A stretch of 64,000 nucleotides of DNA from Lacrimispora sinapis (GTDB lineage: Bacteria > Bacillota > Clostridia > Lachnospirales > Lachnospiraceae), in the NCBI RefSeq assembly GCF_043633585.1, contig NZ_CP141832.1, forward strand, positions 620,001-684,000, read 5' to 3'. Position 1 is the first letter of the stretch; each line of letters begins with the position of its first letter. This document shows, in pieces, positions 26,294 to 33,914 of this stretch. The position numbers and the translations under genes are program-made. The notes beneath the pieces are model-generated. The model saw nothing but the letters and a program-made list of their open reading frames with translations, did not search any database and was not told the DNA's origin.

Positions 26294-27025
26294 ATGATGA
26301 AAAAAACATGGAAAACGTTAGGCCTTATGGCTTTTTGCAGCGCAATCGTACTTGCAGGACCTTCAGATGTAAAAGCAGATGAGATTTCAGGACCAGGACT
26401 CAGTTATGGCAGCTATTTAGTCACAGTTCATTCAGATAAAGTAACAATCAGTAAAGATGAAGATGGAAACGAAGCTTTGATGACCGCATCCAAGGGGTCT
26501 TCCTTTGAAGTTCTGGAAGACATGGGCGACGGATTCGTTAAAGTGAAGGTAAATGATACATACGGCTATTTGCCGGTCAAAGGCAATGCGACCGTGACTG
26601 AGACCGATGAAGAGACATTAGCGGCTCTGAAAGATCAGAAGAAGGTGGAAGAAACCGTTGATTTCAGACAGAGTATTGCAAATTTTGGATTGCAGTTTGT
26701 AGGCGGACGTTATGCATATGGCGGAACTGATCCTCACACCGGAGTGGATTGCTCCGGATTTACAAGATATATTATGAAGCACGCGGCAGGGATTACCATC
26801 AGCCGTTCCTCTGGCGGACAAGCTGCCCAGGGCAGAGCCATCAGTGCAGATCAGATGCGCCCCGGCGATTTGATTTTCTATGGCAATGGCAGGTCCATCA
26901 ACCACGTTGCCATGTACATCGGCAACGGCCAGGTGGTTCATTCTTCTACATACAGAACAGGTATCAAGACTTCCCCATGGAATTATCGGACACCTGTGAA
27001 AATCGTCAATATTTTAGGCGACTAA
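26294..27025 (+). CDS. Secreted NlpC/P60 peptidoglycan hydrolase with SH3-like domain
   Basis: Paralogue of the preceding gene, 243 aa from ATG 26294, chosen because AGAGGAG lies 11 bp upstream and the longer frame begins inside the promoter. The signal peptide (MMKKTWKTLGLMAFCSAIVL ending in VKADE) is followed by an SH3b-like region (GDGFVKVKVNDTYGYLPV) and the NlpC/P60 domain. The nucleophile is in GVDCSGFTRYI and the His in INHVAMYIGNG. A terminator follows. Both genes were probably produced by duplication, with the promoter region included. Confidence 0.92.
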   Translation: MMKKTWKTLGLMAFCSAIVLAGPSDVKADEISGPGLSYGSYLVTVHSDKVTISKDEDGNEALMTASKGSSFEVLEDMGDGFVKVKVNDTYGYLPVKGNATVTETDEETLAALKDQKKVEETVDFRQSIANFGLQFVGGRYAYGGTDPHTGVDCSGFTRYIMKHAAGITISRSSGGQAAQGRAISADQMRPGDLIFYGNGRSINHVAMYIGNGQVVHSSTYRTGIKTSPWNYRTPVKIVNILGD

Positions 27026-27058
27026 TGATAAAGCGGATAACAGGATTTTGAATAGGGT

Positions 27059-27094
27059 AAGGACCTTCGGCAGGGATTGCTGAAGGTCCTTTGT
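27059..27094 (+). terminator. Terminator of the second NlpC/P60 gene
   Basis: AGGACCTTC and GAAGGTCCT form a 9-bp stem extended by GGCA/TGCT, then TTTG. Confidence 0.75.
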
Positions 27095-27144
27095 AATTTC
27101 GGAAAAGGCAGGATTGATTTATCTAAACCTGGGATACTTCTGAC

Positions 27145-27516
27145 TTACAGCGTCTGTTTGCAGGAGTCAACGGTCACTTCCAATACTCTGGTCAAAAACG
27201 GACGTTTTTTCTTCATCATCTCATAATGTTCCCCTTCTTTTAAAAACTCTGCAGTTCCTTCCAATAAAAATCCGGTTCCCATGCTTCTATATCCCATAAC
27301 TTCTTTGCTTCCCAGAGTCAGCTTTACCTTTGGATTTGATTTTACATTTTTTTCGGTTTTTATCATGGAAGCCGAAGGGATTAAGATTTTATTGTCCTCT
27401 GTTATTTCTAAATAATGGTTCCATGTATTGACTACATGTGCTTCATTATCCGCACAGCTTACAATGGATACCACACCTTCATACTTTAATACCTCTAAAA
27501 ATTTTTCTGGAAACAT
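27145..27516 (-). CDS. Pyridoxamine 5'-phosphate oxidase-like flavoprotein
   Basis: A 123-residue FMN-binding split-barrel protein. The small size, the early VVSIVSCADNEAHVVNTWN strand pair, the MIKTEKNVKSNPKVKLTL segment and GTGFLLEGTAEFL are typical of the PPOX-like family with unknown substrates. TAGGAGG lies before the ATG. It is divergent from an Rrf2 regulator, with a strong promoter in the shared intergenic region, so redox- or stress-dependent control by that regulator is a reasonable guess. Confidence 0.82.
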   Translation of the reverse strand: MFPEKFLEVLKYEGVVSIVSCADNEAHVVNTWNHYLEITEDNKILIPSASMIKTEKNVKSNPKVKLTLGSKEVMGYRSMGTGFLLEGTAEFLKEGEHYEMMKKKRPFLTRVLEVTVDSCKQTL

Positions 27517-27571
27517 CAGTTACCTCCTATTTGGCGACTTGATATATCGTCGATTAATATTGTCTTTAATT

Positions 27572-27600
27572 ATAATACTCTCATTTGAATTCCATGTCAA
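27572..27600 (-). promoter_or_regulatory. Promoter of the PPOX-like gene
   Basis: On the minus strand TTGACA (27600-27595), 17 bp, TATTAT (27577-27572), a near-consensus promoter within the divergent region next to the Rrf2 gene. Confidence 0.7.
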
Positions 27601-27695
27601 TGCTTTTTTCCATAATTGCAGATAATTTTTGTCTTGTATTCAGCCCTGCCATCCATTATGATAGAGACATATCTGGGTGAAAGGAGAAGGAATCA

Positions 27696-28193
27696 ATGAA
27701 ATTTTCAATTGGAGTCGAATATGCATTGCACTGTCTGCTCTATATGATAAACATAGAAAAAGGAAAATCTGTTGGCATCAGAGACCTGGCGGCGTTTCAG
27801 GGCATTTCGGAAAGCTATTTATCAAAGGTCTATGCAAAGCTTGGGAAATCCGGGCTTATTAAGTCTGTGCCGGGAGTCAAGGGCGGATATGCTTTGGCCC
27901 GTGAGCCTGAAGACATTACGTTTTGGGACGTTGTGGAAGCGGTAGAAGGAAAGGAAGCATTTTTTCAGTGTGCAGAGATCCGGCAGAATACGATGTTACA
28001 CGAGAAAGACAGGTTATCCGATTCTCCCCCCAAATGTCCTTGTCTTATAAAGGTAGTAATGGACCAGGCGGAAAATGAAATGAAGAAATATCTGGAGCAG
28101 AAAACATTGGCCTGGCTGCATCATCAGGTATATACGAATATTTTATCGAAGGAAGCGACAGAAGCCATTGATCTGTGGTTTAGAAAAGAATGA
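27696..28193 (+). CDS. Rrf2-family transcriptional regulator
   Basis: A 165-residue winged-helix protein with the family N-terminus MKFSIGVEYALHCLLYM. The helix-turn-helix runs through IRDLAAFQGISESYLSKVYAKL, and the wing is SVPGVKGGYALAREPEDIT. Cysteines occur in FFQCAEIR and in PPKCPCL, at roughly the positions where IscR/NsrR relatives hold Fe-S ligands, but with different spacing, so cluster binding is uncertain. AAAGGAGAAGG precedes the ATG. It probably regulates itself and the divergent flavoprotein. Confidence 0.88.
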   Translation: MKFSIGVEYALHCLLYMINIEKGKSVGIRDLAAFQGISESYLSKVYAKLGKSGLIKSVPGVKGGYALAREPEDITFWDVVEAVEGKEAFFQCAEIRQNTMLHEKDRLSDSPPKCPCLIKVVMDQAENEMKKYLEQKTLAWLHHQVYTNILSKEATEAIDLWFRKE

Positions 28194-28606
28194 GGAACCA
28201 AGAAGAAATGACGGTAAAAGCAGAAGAATAATCAGGGTCGAGCAAGAAGGGAAAAAGCCGGATAGGGGAGCTATCCGGCTTTTTCCGAGGGGAGTATAAA
28301 TAATTAATAAGGCTGAGGAAAGTGAACTCCTCACATTAATTATAATATAGCCTTGAAAAAAAGCAAAGTTATTTTTTATTAAGGATTTGTTATGATTCAA
28401 GATTATTATTATTTTTAATCCATAAGGGGCTTTCCCTATCAAAATAAGTATGGAGCTGTGAATGAGGACATAACCTGTTGATAAAGGAAAAATAAATGGT
28501 AGATCTGGTTTTTTTCCAAATTTTTAAATTAAAATATTCGTATAATCTATTCGGATTTTGCCATACTAGTCCATGTAACAAAAAACATCAACAGGAGGTA
28601 TTAATT
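28194..28606. other. Intergenic region with terminator and AT-rich leader
   Basis: It contains the terminator at 28250-28286 and a long AT-rich stretch. A TATAAT at 28541-28546 about 60 bp before the Asn/Gln-rich gene could be its -10, without a good -35. No other gene is seen. Confidence 0.5.
28250..28286 (+). terminator. Terminator of the Rrf2 gene
   Basis: GGAAAAAGCCGGATAG pairs with CTATCCGGCTTTTTCC, a perfect 16-bp stem containing its own A- and T-tracts; possibly bidirectional. Confidence 0.88.
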
Positions 28607-28876
28607 ATGTCCAGAAACAGCTACAACGATAACTACAATGATATGGATAACTCTTCCAGAAATTTCCGTGACATGAACCAGAACAACAACCAGAACAACA
28701 ACCAGAACAACAACCAGAACAACAGCCAGAACAACAGCCAGAATTACAGCCAGAACAACAACCAGAACAACAGCCAGAATTACAGCCAGAACAAGAGCCA
28801 GGATAACAGCCGTAATTCAAGCCGTGACTCCAGCCGCGATTCAAGCCGTGACTCCAGCCGCAACAAAACAAACTAA
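28607..28876 (+). CDS. Small Asn/Gln/Ser-rich repeat protein
   Basis: An 89-residue protein beginning MSRNSYNDNYNDMDNSSRNF, preceded by a perfect AGGAGG and followed by a terminator, so it is a real gene. Residues ~24-66 are a run of tetrads NNNQ/NNSQ/NYSQ encoded by a degenerate 12-bp tandem repeat (28681-28800). Residues ~66-86 are SSRD repeats. It is hydrophilic, without signal peptide, and should be disordered. The composition resembles prion-like or spore/cell-surface low-complexity proteins; function unknown. Repeat number may vary between strains. Confidence 0.75.
   Translation: MSRNSYNDNYNDMDNSSRNFRDMNQNNNQNNNQNNNQNNSQNNSQNYSQNNNQNNSQNYSQNKSQDNSRNSSRDSSRDSSRDSSRNKTN
28681..28856 (+). 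repeat. Tandem 12-bp coding repeats
   Basis: About ten copies of AACAAC(A/C)RCCAG-like units, then SSRD-coding units, all in frame. Slippage would change the protein by whole tetrads. Confidence 0.8.
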
Positions 28877-28895
28877 ATTTTATAAAAGAACAGAA

Positions 28896-28942
28896 GTAAA
28901 AAAGCGTGGGAAAGAGACTGCCGGTCCTTTCCCGCGTTTTTT
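28896..28942 (+). terminator. Terminator of the repeat-protein gene
   Basis: AAAAAGCGTGGGAAAG pairs with CTTTCCCGCGTTTTTT, including two G-T pairs, ending in a T-run. Confidence 0.8.
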
Positions 28943-29024
28943 GTATCCAACCACCGCGTCCATGTGAAGTTTCGCAATCTGGAAAAAATGGAATATATTA
29001 TTACTAGAAAGGACAGGTGAAAAT

Positions 29025-29333
29025 ATGTTCCAGACGATCCCGATTTGGGAAATTGATAATTATATTGATTATAATGATAATATCATGATCATAGATCTCC
29101 GAAATAGACAGTCCTACCGGAAATCCCATATTAAAGGAGCTGTAAATCTTCCGTATGAAGAGATGGACAGCTGGATCAACTCCCTTCAAAAGGATAAACT
29201 TCTCATTTTTTACTGTGCAAGGGGCGGACAAAGCATGATGGTCTGCAGGAAATTAGAGCCTTATGGATACCAGGTGTTGAATATTGCCAATGGAATCGCA
29301 TATTACAGGGGAAAATATATGGTTTGGGGATAG
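29025..29333 (+). CDS. Rhodanese-like domain protein
   Basis: A single-domain, 102-residue sulfurtransferase-fold protein. The active-site loop is CARGGQS with the nucleophilic Cys near residue 72, preceded by MIIDLRNRQSYRKSHIKGAVNLP, the CH2A-like motif of the family. AAAGGACAGG precedes the ATG. It would be cytoplasmic and could carry persulfide sulfur; the acceptor is unknown. No sulfur-metabolism partner is adjacent, and the next gene starts 71 bp downstream. Confidence 0.85.
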   Translation: MFQTIPIWEIDNYIDYNDNIMIIDLRNRQSYRKSHIKGAVNLPYEEMDSWINSLQKDKLLIFYCARGGQSMMVCRKLEPYGYQVLNIANGIAYYRGKYMVWG

Positions 29334-29404
29334 GTAAATTCATTGACAGAAACACCTCCCTGGCTTTAAAATATATCTATTATATACAGAAGGAGAAATA
29401 GCTT

Positions 29405-29953
29405 ATGAAATATATGATTGCTTCTGACATCCATGGCTCTGCTTTTTATTGCAGGCTTCTGTTAGATGAATATAAAAAATCTGGCGCAGACAGGCTGCTT
29501 TTATTGGGAGATATTCTTTATCATGGTCCGAGAAATGATCTTCCCAAAGAATATGACCCCAAAGCAGTTATTTCCATGTTAAATGGATATAAGGACCAGA
29601 TTTATTGTGTTCGTGGAAACTGTGATACAGAAGTGGACCAGATGGTGCTGGAATTTCCGGTACTTGCAGATTATGCCCTGTTTGTGATCAATGGTCTTAC
29701 GGTCTATGCGACTCACGGCCATATTTTTAATAAGGATCATCTGCCGCCGGTAAAAAAAGGAGATATACTGCTTCATGGCCATACTCATATCCTGACTGCG
29801 GACAGTGAGGGAGATATCACCATTTTAAATCCCGGTTCTGTTTCCATTCCAAAGGGCGGTAATCCGCCTACCTATGCCACATTGGAGAATCAGACCTTCC
29901 GCATTCTGGATTTTGAGGGAAATGTGCAAAAAGAAATGAACTTAGGAGAATAA
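29405..29953 (+). CDS. yfcE: Calcineurin-like phosphodiesterase (YfcE type)
   Basis: A 182-residue metallophosphoesterase. Metal-binding motifs run in order: SDIHGSAF at residue 7, LLGDILYHGPRND near 35, RGNCDTEVD near 69, THGH near 103 and HGHTH near 124. A signature LNPGSVSIPKGG closes the fold. YfcE relatives hydrolyse simple phosphodiesters in vitro; the natural substrate is unknown. AGGAG lies before the ATG. It is followed after one base by an RNA methyltransferase, so the two are cotranscribed. Confidence 0.88.
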   Translation: MKYMIASDIHGSAFYCRLLLDEYKKSGADRLLLLGDILYHGPRNDLPKEYDPKAVISMLNGYKDQIYCVRGNCDTEVDQMVLEFPVLADYALFVINGLTVYATHGHIFNKDHLPPVKKGDILLHGHTHILTADSEGDITILNPGSVSIPKGGNPPTYATLENQTFRILDFEGNVQKEMNLGE

Positions 29954-29954
29954 G

Positions 29955-31124
29955 GTGAAAAAAACATTTGAACTGATCGCCCCCTGCCATTTTGGTATGG
30001 AAGCGGTATTAAAAAGAGAGATAACGGATTTAGGATATGATATTACTGCGGTAGAGGATGGAAGAGTGACCTTTCTTGGAGATGATGAAGCGATTTGCCG
30101 TGCCAATGTATTTCTTCGCACAGCTGAACGTGTTCTTTTAAAGGTAGGAAGCTTTCAGGCAGAGTCTTTTGAAGAACTTTTTCAGAAAACCAAGGCCATT
30201 GCATGGGAGGATTATATTCCCCAGGACGGAAAGTTCTGGGTTGCCAAGGCTTCTTCCATAAAAAGCAAGCTCTTCAGCCCTTCGGATATCCAGTCCATTA
30301 TGAAAAAAGCTATGGTGGAACGGATGAAGAAAGCCTATGGCGTGGAATGGTTTGAGGAAAAGGGGAGCAGTTATCCGCTTCGTGTATTCCTTTATAAAGA
30401 TCAGGTGACGGTTGGAATTGATACATCCGGGGATTCTCTGCACAAAAGGGGGTACCGTACCTTGACCAGCAAAGCTCCCATTACGGAAACCCTGGCAGCG
30501 GCCCTTATTATGCTGACTCCATGGAATAAGGACCGTATTTTAGTGGATCCGTTCTGCGGAAGCGGTACTTTTGTCATTGAGGCAGCCATGATGGCGGCCA
30601 ATATGGCACCGGGTATGAACCGTTCCTTTCTGTCCGAAGACTGGAAGAATTTAATTCCCAGGAAATGCTGGTACGATGCCATGGATGAGGCCAACGATCT
30701 TGTGGACCAAGAGGGGAAAGTGGATATCCAGGGATATGACATAGACCCGGAGATTATAAAAGCAGCCAAGTCCAATGCGGAAGCGGCTGGAGTGGACCAT
30801 ATGATCCATTTTCAGCAAAGACCGGTCAGTGCATTGAGCCATCCGAAAAAATACGGCTTTCTCATAACCAATCCTCCTTATGGAGAGCGTTTGGAGGAAA
30901 AGAAAGACTTACCGGAGCTGTACCGCCAGATCGGAGAACGCTATAAAGCGCTGGATGCATGGTCCTTGTATATGATAACGGCTTATGAGGATGCAGAAAA
31001 ATACATCGGCAGAAAAGCGGATAAAAACCGGAAGATCTATAACGGTATGATGAAAACTTATTTTTATCAGTTTATGGGGCCAAAGCCACCAAAAAGAAAA
31101 CCAGGAGATTCATTTGAAAAATAA
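29955..31124 (+). CDS. THUMP-domain class I RNA methyltransferase (RlmL-like)
   Basis: A SAM-dependent N2-guanine methyltransferase, probably of 23S rRNA. Residues ~1-155 form the ferredoxin-like and THUMP RNA-binding part (FELIAPCHFGMEAVLKREI). The Rossmann methyltransferase part has the SAM motif DPFCGSGTFVIEAA near residue 200 and the catalytic NPPYGERL near 305. The start is GTG 29955, with TTAGGAG upstream at the end of yfcE. 389 aa. The exact target nucleotide is not readable from sequence. Confidence 0.9.
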   Translation: MKKTFELIAPCHFGMEAVLKREITDLGYDITAVEDGRVTFLGDDEAICRANVFLRTAERVLLKVGSFQAESFEELFQKTKAIAWEDYIPQDGKFWVAKASSIKSKLFSPSDIQSIMKKAMVERMKKAYGVEWFEEKGSSYPLRVFLYKDQVTVGIDTSGDSLHKRGYRTLTSKAPITETLAAALIMLTPWNKDRILVDPFCGSGTFVIEAAMMAANMAPGMNRSFLSEDWKNLIPRKCWYDAMDEANDLVDQEGKVDIQGYDIDPEIIKAAKSNAEAAGVDHMIHFQQRPVSALSHPKKYGFLITNPPYGERLEEKKDLPELYRQIGERYKALDAWSLYMITAYEDAEKYIGRKADKNRKIYNGMMKTYFYQFMGPKPPKRKPGDSFEK

Positions 31125-32442
31125 AAAATGGATTGCCTTTTTGTTTTTTACGGTCTTTCTTTTAACGGGCTGCCGGTCTGCACAGCCAATCCCTGATTCT
31201 TCCGGCAAAGAAGTGAAGCCTTCCCAGGAGACCGGTGTTCTTCCGGTATTCTACGATGGAAGAAAAGAGGGAAGAGTTCCGCCGGTGAAAAATCAGGGGA
31301 CCCTTGGTACCTGTTGGGCATTTGCCTCTCTTCAGGCCCTGGAAGCCAGTCTCTTACCAGAAGAATCCTATGATTTTTCTGAGGATCATATGTCACTTGG
31401 CAATGGTTTCAGTATTCCCCAGGAAGAAGGGGGAGAATTTACCATGTCACTGGCTTACCTCCTTTCCTGGAAAGGGCCTGTGCTGGAATCGGATGATCCC
31501 TACGGAGACGGAATATCCCCGGTGGGATTAAAAGCCGTAAAGCACGTCCAGGAGGTCCAGTTGATTCCCGGAAAAGACTATGAAAAAATCAAGCGGGCTG
31601 TCCTTCAGTATGGCGGGGTTCAAAGCTCTCTCTATACCTCGATGACCGACGAAAACAGCCGGTCTTCCTCTTATAATGAGGAGGCTTATGCTTATTGCTA
31701 TATCGGTTCTCAGCCTCCCAACCACGATTCTGTGATCATTGGCTGGGATGATGCCTACCCAAAGGAAAATTTTCATGAAGATGTGAACGGAGACGGAGCA
31801 TTTATCTGTTTAAACAGCTGGGGAAAGGGCTTTGGGGATCAGGGATATTATTATGTATCTTACTATGATTCCAATATCGGAATGAATAATCTGGTTTATG
31901 CTGCGGCGGAGGAGCCGAATAATTACGATCACATTTATCAGTCCGACCTAAGAGGCTGGGTGGGCCAGCTTGGATACGGGGAGGATACGGTGTGGATGTC
32001 CAATGTTTATGAGGCAGAGAACAATGAAACGTTATCGGCAGTGGGCTTTTATGCTACGGCTTCCCGGACAACCTATGAGATTTATGCGGTGCCTGCTGCA
32101 AAAGACCGGGAGGCAATCATTAATGGCGGGGATTTTGACCGGAGAATACGTTTGGCAGAGGGCAGCTTTCAAAATGCCGGATTTTATACGGTGGCCCTGC
32201 CCGAAGGAGCCGGGAAAGCGGTGGAACTGAAAAAAGGGGAGCGTTTTGCAGTTGTTGTAAAGATCACCACCCCGGATACGGTCCACCCGGCAGCAATTGA
32301 ATACGATGCGGGAGATGGACGTACCTTTGCAGACCTTTCCGATGGGGAAGGGTATATCAGTGCAGACGGGGGAAACTGGGAGAGCGTGGAGGAGAAACAA
32401 AACTGCAATCTATGCCTGAAAGCGTATACGAAAGACCGATAG
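31114..32442 (+). CDS. Papain-like (C1A) cysteine peptidase, lipoprotein
   Basis: A 442-residue predicted surface lipoprotein. The start is a TTG at 31114, overlapping the methyltransferase gene by 11 bp. CCAGGAG sits 5-6 bp upstream, and this start restores a full lipoprotein signal (MKNKKWIAFLFFTVFLLTGC, Cys20). The catalytic Cys is in QGTLGTCWAFAS, the His in NHDSVIIGWDD and the Asn in LNSWGKGFGDQGYY, so the triad is complete. The C-terminal ~150 residues (from EDTVWMSNVYEAENNETL) form a beta-rich domain like that attached to C1 peptidases described as lectin-like. The role may be wall or peptide digestion; the substrate is unknown. Confidence 0.88.
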   Translation: MKNKKWIAFLFFTVFLLTGCRSAQPIPDSSGKEVKPSQETGVLPVFYDGRKEGRVPPVKNQGTLGTCWAFASLQALEASLLPEESYDFSEDHMSLGNGFSIPQEEGGEFTMSLAYLLSWKGPVLESDDPYGDGISPVGLKAVKHVQEVQLIPGKDYEKIKRAVLQYGGVQSSLYTSMTDENSRSSSYNEEAYAYCYIGSQPPNHDSVIIGWDDAYPKENFHEDVNGDGAFICLNSWGKGFGDQGYYYVSYYDSNIGMNNLVYAAAEEPNNYDHIYQSDLRGWVGQLGYGEDTVWMSNVYEAENNETLSAVGFYATASRTTYEIYAVPAAKDREAIINGGDFDRRIRLAEGSFQNAGFYTVALPEGAGKAVELKKGERFAVVVKITTPDTVHPAAIEYDAGDGRTFADLSDGEGYISADGGNWESVEEKQNCNLCLKAYTKDR

Positions 32443-32466
32443 AATTGGGAATAAAGGAGAGAACAA

Positions 32467-33075
32467 ATGAACGAGGGGATAATTGTTTTTGCAACCGGCA
32501 ACGAGGGGAAAATGCGGGAAGTCCGGGAAATTTTAAAGGATCTGGGAAGGAAGGTCCTGTCCATGAAAGAGGCAGGAGCCAACCCCCATATTGTGGAAGA
32601 TGGATCTACCTTTGGGGAAAACGCAGAGATAAAGGCCAAAGCCGTGTGGAAGGAAACCGGGGGAATCGTACTTGCAGATGATTCCGGTCTGGTGGTGGAC
32701 TGCTTAAACGGGGAACCGGGGATATACTCCGCCAGATACATGGGGGAGGATACCTCTTACGAAATTAAAAACCAGAATATTTTAAACCGTGCAGCCAGGG
32801 CAGCCGGAGCAGAACGCAGCGCCCGGTTTGTCTGTAATATAGCGGCAGTTCTTCCGGATGGAACCGTTCTTCATACGGAGGAGACCATGGAAGGATTTTT
32901 GGCAGACAGTCCGGCTGGGGGAGATGGATTTGGCTATGATCCTATTTTTTATGTTCCGGAATTTTCTATGACTGCTGCAGAGCTTACCATGGAACAGAAA
33001 AATAAAATCAGCCACCGTGGAAAGGCATTGGAAGCCATGAAATGGAAGCTTATGGATTTTTACGGGAGGAAATAG
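32467..33075 (+). CDS. rdgB: RdgB/HAM1-type non-canonical purine NTP pyrophosphatase
   Basis: Hydrolyses ITP, dITP and XTP to monophosphates, protecting nucleic acids from deaminated purines. 202 residues with the HAM1 motifs: FATGNEGKMREVREIL at the N-terminus, TFGENAEIKAKAV, LADDSGLVVDCLNGEPGIYSARYMG, GGDGFGYDPIFYVPE, and KISHRGKALEAM at the end. AAAGGAG precedes the ATG. It is followed immediately by a phosphoesterase gene (1-bp gap), a common pairing in Firmicutes. Confidence 0.95.
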   Translation: MNEGIIVFATGNEGKMREVREILKDLGRKVLSMKEAGANPHIVEDGSTFGENAEIKAKAVWKETGGIVLADDSGLVVDCLNGEPGIYSARYMGEDTSYEIKNQNILNRAARAAGAERSARFVCNIAAVLPDGTVLHTEETMEGFLADSPAGGDGFGYDPIFYVPEFSMTAAELTMEQKNKISHRGKALEAMKWKLMDFYGRK

Positions 33076-33076
33076 G

Positions 33077-33568
33077 ATGAGAGTACTGATTGTCAGTGAT
33101 ACCCATCGCAAGGACGAGAATCTTTATAAAATCATGAAAGAGGAAGGGCCCTTTGATATGCTGATCCATCTGGGAGATGTGGAGGGCAGTGAAGATAAGA
33201 TCGCCGGCTGGGCCGGGGAGGACTGTCAGGTTCATATGGTGCTTGGAAATAATGATTTTTTCTCGGACCTGGACCGGGAGAAGGAAATAAACATCGGAAA
33301 ATACCGGGTATTGCTTACGCATGGACATTATTATAATGTTTCTCTTGGTGTGGAACGGCTGGAACTGGAGGCAAGGGAACGGAATCTGGATATCGTTATG
33401 TACGGTCATACCCACAGGCCCTTTTATGAGGTACATAATGGGGTCATTATCTTGAATCCGGGGAGTTTGTCTTATCCGCGGCAGGAGGGGAGAAAGCCTT
33501 CCTATATGATTATGGAGATTGATGATGAGGGGGAAGGGAGGTTTATGCTTAATTTTTGCGGGGGATGA
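33077..33568 (+). CDS. Calcineurin-like phosphodiesterase (MJ0936/YfcE family)
   Basis: 163 residues with metal motifs SDTHRKDEN, HLGDVEGSED, LGNNDFFSD, THGHYYN and YGHTHRPF, and the family end LNPGSLSYPRQEGRKPSYM. It differs from the first YfcE-type protein at 29405, so the window holds two diverged paralogues. The start ATG is one base after the rdgB stop, with GGGAGGAAATAGG as ribosome site, consistent with translational coupling. Natural substrate unknown. Confidence 0.88.
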   Translation: MRVLIVSDTHRKDENLYKIMKEEGPFDMLIHLGDVEGSEDKIAGWAGEDCQVHMVLGNNDFFSDLDREKEINIGKYRVLLTHGHYYNVSLGVERLELEARERNLDIVMYGHTHRPFYEVHNGVIILNPGSLSYPRQEGRKPSYMIMEIDDEGEGRFMLNFCGG

Positions 33569-33570
33569 GA

Positions 33571-33824
33571 GGGAAAAGAGCCAACAGGGGGACCTGCCTT
33601 CGCCGGGGTTTCGGCAGGAGGGTTTCTAAGGCCGGAAGGGTGCAAAAAATGCGGGATCGGAAACACTTCGTCCGAATTTCTGAAGGAAATTCGCACTCAG
33701 GGTTTCCTTTGGGAATTGGCTTTGAAGCCAATCCCAACCCGCATTTTTTGTACCCTTCCAACCTAAGAAACTCTAACCTGCCTGCAAACCGGCGCCGGCA
33801 TGTCCCCCTGTTGGCTCTTTTCCC
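33571..33824. repeat. 254-bp structured palindromic element
   Basis: The ends are perfect 23-bp inverted repeats (33571-33593 with 33802-33824). Inside, GGAAGGGT/ACCCTTCC and CAAAAAATGCGGG/CCCGCATTTTTTG continue the long stem. Local hairpins fold at 33673-33693 (CGAATTTC/GAAATTCG) and 33711-33735 (GGGAATTGGCTT/AAGCCAATCCC). No believable protein is encoded. It may be a MITE-like mobile repeat or a structured RNA; no target duplication is evident. The remaining bases to 33914 hold nothing recognisable. Confidence 0.75.
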
Positions 33825-33914
33825 GGCGGGCGTGTTGGCGGAGGACAAAAGAGCGGCGGGTAATTTTGATGAGTTTGATTTAGGGGGTATAGGTAAATGT
33901 TTGAATGAATTTTA

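Noticed and set aside
28681..28800. Possible CRISPR-like or satellite repeat
   Set aside because: Units are 12 bp without spacers and all in frame with a well-initiated gene; they are coding repeats.
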